Origin: Molossus alvarezi
Taxonomy: Eukaryota; Chordata; Mammalia; Chiroptera; Molossidae
Direction of reading: 5' to 3'
Assembly (NCBI GenBank): GCA_037176705.1
Contig: CM073887.1
Location: 26,973,501 to 27,037,500, forward strand
Length of the DNA stretch: 64,000 nt
The translations under genes and the position numbers were made by a program. Numbering within the stretch: the stretch's first letter is position 1; each line of letters opens with the position of its first letter. Below are positions 56,194-64,000 of this stretch, piece after piece. Under the pieces are notes generated by a model. It was not told where the DNA came from. It saw nothing but the letters and a program-made list of their open reading frames with translations, and did not search any database.

Positions 56194-56435
56194 ATGTTTG
56201 GCTTAGCGGTTAGAGCGTCGGCCTGTGGTCCAGAGAGACCCAGGTTTGGTTCCCGCTAAGGGCACGCACCTAGGTTGCAGTTTGTCCCCGGCCCTGGTTG
56301 GTCGTGTGGGTGGCAGCCACTCGATGTGTCCTTTTCACGTCAACATTTCTCTCTCTCTCTTCCTCTCTCTCCCTCCTACTCTATCTTAACAAAAAAGGAA
56401 AAAATGTCCTCGGGTGAGGATAAAAAAAAAAGAAT
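56194..56435 (+). repeat. 5'-truncated Ves-type SINE
   Basis: Counterpart of 43,425-43,665. Confidence 0.85.
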
Positions 56436-56473
56436 GTGGATGATGTCAACCATAATTGAAAAGAAATAAAGAA

Positions 56474-57125
56474 CCCTAGTGCACTGTTGGTGGGAATGCA
56501 GACTGGTGCAGCCTCTTAGGAAAACACTATAGTGTTACCTCAAAAAATAAAAAATTGAACTGCCATTTGACCCAGTGATCCCCCTTCTAGGAATATACCC
56601 TAAGAAGCCTGAAACACCCATCACAAAGAATATATGTACCCCTATGTTCATAGCAGCACTATTTACAATAGCTAAGGTCTGGAAACAGCCCAAGTGTCGA
56701 TCAATAGACGAGTGGATAAAAAAGCTGTGGTACATTTACACAATGGAATACTATGCAGCTGTAAGAAAGAGATATCTCTTATCCTTTGAGATGACATGGA
56801 GGGACCTGGAAAGTATTATCGTAAGCAATACAAGCCAAGCAGAGAAAGAGAAATATCACATGATCTCACTTATTTCTGGAATATAATGAACTAAACAAAC
56901 AACATAGACCCAGAGTCATAGAAATAGGGTACAGACTGACAATCCTCAGAAGAGGGAGAGGAGGAGGAGGGAAGGGATAAACCACAGGACTTATATGCAT
57001 GTACGCATAACTGATGGACACAGACAACAAAGCTGGGGACTGGGTGGGGCCGGATGGGGAGGAAGGTGTCAACGAGGGGACAAAGGAGAAATATCTGTAA
57101 CAAAAATAAATTAATAAAATAAAAG
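56474..57125 (+). repeat. LINE-1 3' end with exact target-site duplication, unit 3
   Basis: AGAAATAAAGAA at 56,462-56,473 and 57,126-57,137 bounds the 650-bp element. ORF2 end and 3' UTR as in unit 2; this copy keeps the better-preserved duplication. Confidence 0.92.
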
Positions 57126-57137
57126 AGAAATAAAGAA

Positions 57138-57742
57138 AAACAGAAAGTGGTTAAAATTGTTGGTAATCATTTTGAATTAATTCTAATATCGCTAAATAAC
57201 AATCTTCGCAATATAAATTGTGATACAGAATTTCAGAGTTCAAAGAATGCCTCTCATCAAAAGTAATAATTAGGCAGGGATTTGAAGAAAGAATGCCAGT
57301 ACCAGGGGTGAATGAACTATTTGGAGCAAGGCGTTGCCATGGACAAAACCTGCCTGTGCAGGAGTCCTGTGGCAGACGGGGAATGTCCTGAGAGTGACGG
57401 AGGGGACGACCGCCCAGGGCTGGAGACCACAGGAGGCCGACACTGGTGTGCTCAGAGTTACACATGCCCAGGTGAGGAAAGAAAGAGGCCTTCCTTAGCC
57501 TTTCAGACTTCATTTTCCTCATCAGCAAAGATGGGATTAAAAGGTATTGAGAAGGACCAGGGGAATTTCAAAAGTACAAATGAGATCATGCATATTAACA
57601 GTCCTCTGTTGACCTGATAAAGTTAGAGGAGGTCAATTCTCCTCATCAGCCAGCACTTCCTAACATCCTCTGTCCCCACTCTGGCGAGGGAGGAGCCAGA
57701 AGTCTGTAGAGCAAAGTCCTAAGAGTTCCACCCCCCTAGTGG
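57138..57742 (+). promoter_or_regulatory. upstream flank of gene D promoter
   Basis: Counterpart of 44,346-44,966 with small indels. Confidence 0.6.
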
Positions 57743-57852
57743 TATATAAAAACCAACTCACAGCAGTAACTCCACTCCTGGTACAAGACTGCCTTTGGAG
57801 ACCCTTCCCGGAGACTCACTTCACAGACTTGCCCATAGAAAGCTGGAACCAG
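57743..57852 (+). promoter_or_regulatory. TATA promoter and non-coding exon 1, gene D
   Basis: TATATAAAAA at 57,743-57,752; exon ends CTGGAACCAG/GTGAGC at 57,852. Coding-exon acceptor (TTTTGTCCACAG) ends at 62,063. Confidence 0.65.
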
Positions 57853-57976
57853 GTGAGCTGGGAATCCAGAGGAAGTGGGCGGGGACCTGCGTGCACTGAG
57901 GGAGCCCTGGTTTGTTCTGAGGCTGCTCTAGCAGGGTGGAGTCCCCACAGGCAACTGGGCCCTAACTCTGATTCAA

Positions 57977-58210
57977 GTTATTTATTTATCCTCACCCAAA
58001 AACATTTTTGCATTTTTCTTCAGTTAGAGCAGGAGAGAGAGAAAGAGAGAAACATAGATGTGAGAGAGACACATCGAGTGGTCTCCACCCACACGACCCC
58101 AACTGGGGCCTGGGACAAACCACAACGGTGGTAGGTGCCCTTAGCAGAAATCGAACCCAGGACTCTGGTCTGCGAGCCTATGCTCTAACCATTGAGCTAA
58201 AACCAGCCAC
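57977..58210 (-). repeat. Ves-type SINE, intron of gene D
   Basis: Counterpart of 45,200-45,447. Confidence 0.85.
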
Positions 58211-59340
58211 CACTGTATTCAGGTTATTTTAACACGCATACTTTTATTATTGTCAAGGTCAGTTTTGAGCCTGTCCTAAGTCACCTAACTACTTGCTAAA
58301 ACTACAAATGCCATGATCCCATCCTGACCTAACGGTGATTAACATCTGTGTGTGAGAAAGCACCCAGAGGTGTTGGTCAGAGGCTTGTGCGGTATCACTT
58401 TCCAGAGTGTATTGTGTGTCTAGAGTTCAATTCTCATTGTTTAAAACCAGAGGTTCCAAGGGGTTTATCTAAATTTCTGTGTATACTGGCCCTGGCCGGT
58501 TTGGCTCAGCGGTTAGAGCATCGGCCTGAGGACCAGAGTGTTCAGGTTGGGTTCCCTCTGAGGGCACGTACCTCAGTTGTAGTTTGTCCCCGGCCCCGCT
58601 TGGGGTTGCGTGAGTGGCAAGCAGTCGATGTGTCTCTCTGACATCGATGTTTCTCTCTCTCCCGCCCTCTCTCCCTCCCGCTCTATCTGAGTATAAATGC
58701 AAAAATGTCCTCTGGTGAGGATAAAATAAATAAAGAAAGAAATTTCTGTGTATACTGACACCAAACTGAAAGAGAAGCAGAATGCTGTTTTCCTTGTTCC
58801 GTGCATCCCTTAAAGGATAGGGGGGAAAACCCATCCCCTGCGACACAGGTACTCTGAAGTCAAACCTGGACCCAACCCACATAACAGCAAGCAGATGGTA
58901 CTTTGATGCCTGCCTTGGTCTTTCCTCAATCTCGATTTCTTACAATTAGGCAGATTTTTTGAGTGGGGATGGGAAGTGGAGACAGGGAAGAAGATGATGG
59001 TTTTGGAGTCGGTGAGAAAAGGGGCCGGTTTGAAAGAGCTTTGAGGAAGGAAAGGGATGAGATGGATCTGAGAGCTTTGAGATGAAGGGAAAGAGAAGTT
59101 TAAAGGGAGTAGGAGAAACTGTGTTGGCTAGAAGAGAGCAGAGAGACAGTGACATAGATTTTAAAGGGTAAATATTTAAGGATGTGATTCCTAAAATATC
59201 TTTTTTAATGCAAGGCTATTTTACGTATCCATAATAGGAGAGGGGACATTATAATGAACCCATGTGCTATAACTGTAAACTTTTTGCCATTTCTTTTCTA
59301 TAGTCCTACCAACTTCTTCCCTTTTTTCTAATCCTTAACA
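58211..59340 (+). repeat. intron module, unit 3
   Basis: Counterpart of 45,448-46,560. Confidence 0.7.
58489..58739 (+). repeat. Ves-type SINE with exact target-site duplication
   Basis: AAATTTCTGTGTATACTG at 58,471-58,488 and 58,740-58,757. Confidence 0.95.
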
Positions 59341-59342
59341 GA

Positions 59343-59852
59343 GTGTACTTTTATTGATTTGAGAGAGAGAGAAGGAGAAAGAAAGGAACATCGATGTGAA
59401 AAATATCAACCTTTTGCCTTCCATACTCAGTGACTGGATATTGAGTCCAGAACCTAGGTATGTGCCCTGACGAAAAATCAAACCCATGACCCTTCGGTGC
59501 TCAGTCTGACACTCTAACCATTGAGCCACACTGACCAGAGACCAATTGAATTTTGACGAAATATTTAGAAATAGGGAAAAAATTAGCTTTATACATAATA
59601 ATAGATTGTATGGCTTTTTGCCCACACCCAATATACAGTTTTTTTAAATAATGTGTTTGAATTTATTTTTGTAGTGAGAGAAAGGGAGAGGGAGAGAGAG
59701 AGAGAGAGAAATCAATTGGCTGCCTTCTACATACCCCCTCCTTTGGATTGAGCCCAAAACCTGGGCATGGTCCCTGACCAGGCATCAAACCAGGGATCTC
59801 TCAGCCCATGGGACAACGCTCTATCACTGAGGCCCACTGGCCAGGCAGATTA
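59343..59852 (-). repeat. two older tRNA-derived SINEs, unit 3
   Basis: 59,343-59,545 and 59,668-59,852, counterparts of 46,566-47,080. Confidence 0.7.
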
Positions 59853-59884
59853 ATATGGATTTTCAATTTACTTTAATTCCTATC

Positions 59885-60310
59885 ATCTCCCTCCATTGGT
59901 TTTTTTTTATATATTTTATTGAATTTATTTGAGTTACATTGGTTAATAAAGTTCTATAGATTTTTTTTTTTTTATCCTCACCCGAGGACATTTTTCCATC
60001 CTTTGTACAGACAGAGTGGGAGGGAGAGAGGAAGAGAGAGAGAGGGAAACATCGATGTGAAAGGGACACATCGAGTGGCTGCCACCCGCATGAGCCAACC
60101 AGGGCCGGGGACAAATCGCAACCAAGGTACATGCCCTTAACAGGAGCCGAACCCAGGTCTCTCAGGACCCCAGGCTGACGCTCTAACCGTTGAGCCAAAT
60201 CTGCCAGGGCTTGTATCGTGTTTTCACCACCTCAAGTCATGTCTCTTTGCATCCCTCCATGGGTTTTTTAATTTTCTCTTTGCATTTGTGTGGAAGAATT
60301 GTGGGAAAAT
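59885..60310 (-). repeat. old LINE-1 3' fragment split by a Ves-type SINE
   Basis: SINE at about 59,958-60,210. Its left half differs from the unit 2 copy (CATCCTTTGTACAGACAGAGTGGG here) and about 40 bp of flank are missing, so this copy was rearranged after duplication. Confidence 0.6.
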
Positions 60311-60364
60311 TTTCGGTGGAATTTATTATACTCTGAATTTTACTGAATGCTTACTCAAGTGTTA

Positions 60365-61020
60365 CTAATGGTTTATCAGAGAAAGAACCATTAGCATGTA
60401 TCAAGAAAGCAATTGGTTAACAAGCATTGGCTCACAGGTTACGGAGGCTGTTTGTCTGGTCATGTGCCGTCTGCAACCAGGAGACCCAGGAGAGACAGTG
60501 TGTAGTTGGGAGGCCGGCGAGGCTGAGATCAGAAGTACAGATTCCAGTCTGGGGCTGAAGGCTGAGACCAGGAGCGTCCAGGATAGGAGGTGGATGTCCT
60601 GGGTCATTACACCCAGCAGAGAGCGAAGGCAACATTCCCTAATTTAGTTCTCTTGCAGCACTCAGTGGTTGGGATGATACCCACCAACATTGATGAGGGC
60701 AATCTGCTTTGCTCACTTACCAATTTTTAAATGTTTTTTTCTAATTAGTAATGTTCCCGTCTCAGATTAACCTCATTGGTTACGATACTGCCCTTCTCAA
60801 AGCTCATCCACCGATTTAAATACTAACGTGTCACAGAAATCTCCTCACAGTCATCCCCAGACCTAGTGTTTCACCGGTCATCTGGGCATCCAGTGGCCCA
60901 GTGAGGTTGACACCGTAAATTAACCAGCGTATCCTTCCCACGTTTCCTCATCCCTTGTTATTTCCTGTAAATAGGTGGTTGGAATGCTGTTGTGGGCATT
61001 TAGTTATCTTTTCTGGCAAA
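60365..61020 (+). repeat. old interspersed repeat (copy 3)
   Basis: Counterpart of 47,610-48,260. Confidence 0.6.
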
Positions 61021-61209
61021 ACTTCAAAAAATGTTATGTAGTTTCCTCAAGAATTGTATATTATGTTTTTTTCACTGCTTTTGTGATGTTTGAGGCTAAT
61101 AATAAGTTTGCCTAATAAATTAATTCATTTAGAATTGCAAAATAGGTCATAGTGTTACTTACTGATTTTTAATATTATCATTTTATTTATATAATTATTG
61201 GTTGATTTT

Positions 61210-61935
61210 TTTAATTTTAAAAATTGAGTTGAGAGAGAGTAAGGAAAAGGGATAGAAACATCACTGAGAGAGAACCTGGACAGGCCGCCTCCTGCATGCC
61301 ACCCCCTGGGGATGTGGCACACAACCTGGGCGTGTGCCCTGACCACGAAAGGTACAAGTGACCTCTTAGGGGTTGATGCTCAACCTCTGAGCCACACAGG
61401 CCGAGCTGTTGTTGGTTTTTTAGTTAATCCTCATCTAAGGGTATTTTTCCATTGATATTTATTTATTTACTTATTTAATTTAATTTTTATCCTCACCTAA
61501 GGATATTTTCTGATATTTTGTTCAGATAGAGTGGCAGGGAGAAAGAGACAGAAACATTGATGTGAGAGATACACATCGAGTGGCTACCACCCGAACAACA
61601 CAACCAGGGCGGGGCACAAACTGCAACCGAAGTACATGCTCTTAGCAGGAACCGAACCCGGGTGTCGCCAGATTGCAGGGCAACGCTCAAACTGCTGAGC
61701 CAAACTGGCCAGGGCTTCATTGATATTTGATGGAGTAGAAGGGAGGGAGTAGGAGTGTGAGAGAGAAAAAATTATCAATGTGAGAAACACACATTGGTTG
61801 GTTGCCTCCTGCACATCTCTGACCCGGGCTGAGATCACACCTGCAACCCAGGTACGTGCCCTCCACAGGGAATCAAACCCAGGACACTTTGGTGTGAGGG
61901 CTGACACTGTAACCACTGAGACAAACCGGACTGCA
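61210..61935 (-). repeat. three inverted SINEs in a row, unit 3
   Basis: 61,210-61,415, 61,480-61,715 (Ves type) and 61,716-61,935; counterparts of 48,470-49,206. Confidence 0.75.
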
Positions 61936-62063
61936 ATGCTAACTCCTTTTCAAATATAGTCATGATAAATGATTTGGTTGACCTAACATACTCTTCATAC
62001 AGTGGAAGTAGGATTCATGCTGATTCAACTGTTTTTGAAATAGCAATATTCTTTTGTCCACAG

Positions 62064-62313
62064 AAACCACTTATCACTTGGACTGTGCTGGGTTTATAAC
62101 CACGAGTATTTCATCACTGGAAGCAGGTGGCATTAAATACAGGAGAGGGTGACAGGAAGACTAGTCATCATCTGGTGGCTGGGACTCTTCTTGGAAGCTC
62201 CTACAGGTTTCCATAGAGCCCAAGAACTGAGCAGACCTCAGCTTCTCACTTTTCCTAGCTCCTGGGGAAACACTGACTGAAGAGTCTCTGCAGACAGACA
62301 GCTTCACGGCACA
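62064..62313 (+). other. 5' UTR part of coding exon, gene D
   Basis: Its 3' part (TTTCCATAGAG then AACTGAGCAGACC) is B-like rather than C-like. Confidence 0.7.
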
Positions 62314-63654
62314 ATGGACCTTGAGGTCTCCCTGGCTGAGCTCCAAGCAGAGGCCAGCTGCCCCGTCTGCCTGGATTACCTCACAGACCCAGTGACCATT
62401 GAGTGTGGGCACAACGTCTGTGGCTCCTGCATCCACCAGCGGTGGGAAGGTCTACAGGACATCTTCCCCTGTCCTGTCTGCCTCCACCACTGCCCTGACA
62501 GGGACTTCAGGAGGAACCCCCAGCTATGTCACATGACTGATACTGTAAAGCAGATTCCCACCACAGGGAGCCAGAAGAAACTGCAGGAAGAGAAAACCCT
62601 GTGTGAGCAGCACCAAGAGGATCTGATCCTGTTCTGTGAGAAGGACCTGGAGCTGTTGTGTCCCCAGTGCATAGACTCCTCTGACCACAGGGGTCACCCC
62701 CTGATGCCCATTGGGGAAGCTGCAGCCAGTCACAGGATGAAGCTCAAAAGCTACCTGGGGCCCCTGAGAGAGCAGGTTGAAGATGCAGAAAAGGGGTTGG
62801 AAATGCAAGTCTCAAAAAATTTTTACTTGAGATGGAAGATGTCAAGTCGAAGGAGTGAATTATACTGTGAAGCTGAACTATTTAAGCATTTGTGGGAACT
62901 TGAACAGGATAAAATTCATGTTAGTTTGCTAGCTGAAGAGAGAAGTATTCAAGAAAAAGTAATTGAAAGGAAAAATAAAATATCGAACCATAGTTCCACA
63001 TTAAATAGTCTCCTTAGTGAAATTATCAGAAAGGGTTTGCAGACAGACCTGGATTTACTCTCAGGTATTGAAAGTATCCATAACAGGTATGAGAACCTAG
63101 AGACCCCAGCAGTCTTCTCCTATGAATTAAAGAAGGAGAGTTTCACTCTCCCCCCACACTATTTTGGCCTGCATAAAATGATGAGCACATTTCAGGTAGA
63201 TTTGACACTGGATCCTGAAACTGCCCATCCAAGTCTCATTATCTCAAGAGATAGAAAAACTGTGACTTACAGCACAACAGAGGGTCTTTATAATCCGCAG
63301 GCACTTACCTCTTCCCCAGCTGTCCTGAGCTCCGAGGGCTTTGCTGCTGGCAGGCATTTCTGGCAGGTGGGAATAGGAGGCCTAGGTGCATGGTCCTTAG
63401 GTGTGTGTAAAGAATCTTTCCTGAGAAATGCTCTTATGTCACCGTCCCCAAGTAACGGCTGCTGGCAAATTCAGCTGTGGACGAGTACATTTGGCACCTG
63501 GGATTCAACAAACTCTAGACATATTGGCATTTTTCTGGACTATGAGTTGGGAGAAGTTTCATTTTATGATTTGAAGAATAGATCACATTTGTATACGTTC
63601 AGTGACAGTTTTGCAGAAAAACTTATGCCTTATTTCTCTAGTGCACCTTCTTGA
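62314..63654 (+). CDS. TRIM60-like: TRIM60-like gene D: RING-B-box-coiled coil-PRY-SPRY protein with shortened C-terminus
   Basis: 446 residues. RING and B-box ligands all present. The frame ends at TCTTGA where A, B and C read TCTTCA, so the last 13 residues of the SPRY (SKSLTMSLVEEEW in C) are lost through one base change. Just past the stop the old C-terminal codons are still readable. The SPRY core motifs (LDP, FWQVGI, LDYE) remain, but the final beta strand may be affected, so function is uncertain. Start MDLEVS and the run GEVSFYDLKNRSHLYTFSDS match B; the coiled coil matches C. AATAAA at 63,755-63,760. Confidence 0.88.
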   Translation: MDLEVSLAELQAEASCPVCLDYLTDPVTIECGHNVCGSCIHQRWEGLQDIFPCPVCLHHCPDRDFRRNPQLCHMTDTVKQIPTTGSQKKLQEEKTLCEQHQEDLILFCEKDLELLCPQCIDSSDHRGHPLMPIGEAAASHRMKLKSYLGPLREQVEDAEKGLEMQVSKNFYLRWKMSSRRSELYCEAELFKHLWELEQDKIHVSLLAEERSIQEKVIERKNKISNHSSTLNSLLSEIIRKGLQTDLDLLSGIESIHNRYENLETPAVFSYELKKESFTLPPHYFGLHKMMSTFQVDLTLDPETAHPSLIISRDRKTVTYSTTEGLYNPQALTSSPAVLSSEGFAAGRHFWQVGIGGLGAWSLGVCKESFLRNALMSPSPSNGCWQIQLWTSTFGTWDSTNSRHIGIFLDYELGEVSFYDLKNRSHLYTFSDSFAEKLMPYFSSAPS

Positions 63655-63754
63655 AAGTCACTTACAATGAGTCTAGTGAAAGAAGAATGGCGAATCAGCT
63701 TATGAACTATTCTGTGTGTTCTTCTTTCTTTCTATTATAATAGAGAGTACTTGA

Positions 63755-63760
63755 AATAAA
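63755..63760 (+). terminator. poly(A) signal, gene D
   Basis: AATAAA about 100 bp after the premature stop. Confidence 0.65.
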
Positions 63761-63814
63761 AAGTCCAGGTACACAATGATGTTTGTTGATGTCTTTTTAA
63801 AAAAATATGTTTTC

Positions 63815-64000
63815 TTTGCCCTGGCCAGATTGCCTCAGTGGTTAGAGTGTCAGCCCGTGAACCAAAGGGTCTTGGGTTTTATTTCAGGTCAATGGCATGT
63901 ACCTGGTTTTCAGGTTCGATCCTCAGCCCAGTCAGGGTCATGCCAGAGGCAACTAAGCCATGTGTCTCTTTCACTCCCTCCCTCCCTTCCACTCTCTCTA
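63815..64000 (+). repeat. Ves-like SINE, cut by window edge
   Basis: Head GCCCTGGCCAGATTGCCTCAG; same site as 37,404 and 51,082. Confidence 0.8.

Noticed and set aside
62314..63654. Calling gene D a pseudogene.
   Set aside because: All domains and ligands are intact and only the last 13 residues are lost; without expression data a shortened gene is as likely.

Overview
The window is mammalian nuclear DNA, very probably from a vespertilionid (evening) bat. It is packed with tRNA-derived SINEs, roughly 75 copies or pieces on both strands. Most carry the Ves-type head (GGTTTGGCTCAGCGGTTAGAGC) and the GAGGATAAAA tail known from vespertilionid bats. Young LINE-1 3' ends and single-coding-exon TRIM genes fit the same origin. 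There are no operons, rRNA operons or CRISPR arrays. The protein-coding content is one gene family: TRIM (RING, B-box 2, coiled coil, PRY-SPRY) genes of the TRIM60/TRIM61/TRIM75 cluster.

Layout. (1) 1-906, minus strand: the first 302 codons of an intact TRIM75, cut by the window edge. (2) 1-14 kb: SINE-rich DNA holding several minus-strand blocks that look like promoters with non-coding first exons (about 1.4, 7.4, 11.1, 12.1 and 13.6 kb), and a decayed TRIM60-like pseudogene at 12.96-13.39 kb. A 41-bp 5S rRNA fragment with target-site duplications lies at 7.26 kb, and an LTR-like element at 3.2-3.7 kb. (3) 14-21 kb: LINE/SINE debris and a processed U1C (SNRPC) pseudogene on the minus strand. 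(4) 21.25-21.8 kb: a CpG island with a candidate splice donor. (5) 22.7-64 kb: a tandem array of TRIM60-like genes, all on the plus strand. Gene A (CDS at 24,788) is the most divergent. Genes B (35,908), C (49,588) and D (62,314) lie in successive units of about 13 kb (roughly 27.2-40.4, 40.4-53.2 and 53.2 to beyond 64 kb). Each of the last three units has its own TATA promoter, a short non-coding exon 1 ending in CAG/GTGAGC, an intron of about 3.7-4.3 kb, and a single coding exon.

Internal evidence orders the duplications. A LINE-1 3' end and an intronic Ves SINE occur at the same sites in the second and third units but are absent from the first, so the C/D duplication is the youngest. The copies also look mosaic, which suggests gene conversion: gene D is B-like at its start and near its C-terminus, C-like in the coiled coil, and A-like in one SPRY loop. 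Gene A has lost two conserved B-box zinc-ligand positions. Gene D has a premature stop removing about 13 residues. The B-D promoters are homologous to a minus-strand promoter at 12.2 kb, tying the array to the TRIM75 side of the cluster.

The proteins are presumed E3 ubiquitin ligases that use the RING to recruit E2 enzymes and the SPRY domain to bind targets. Their targets cannot be read from sequence. A lineage-specific expansion of SPRY-bearing TRIM genes in a bat is the most interesting feature of the window.
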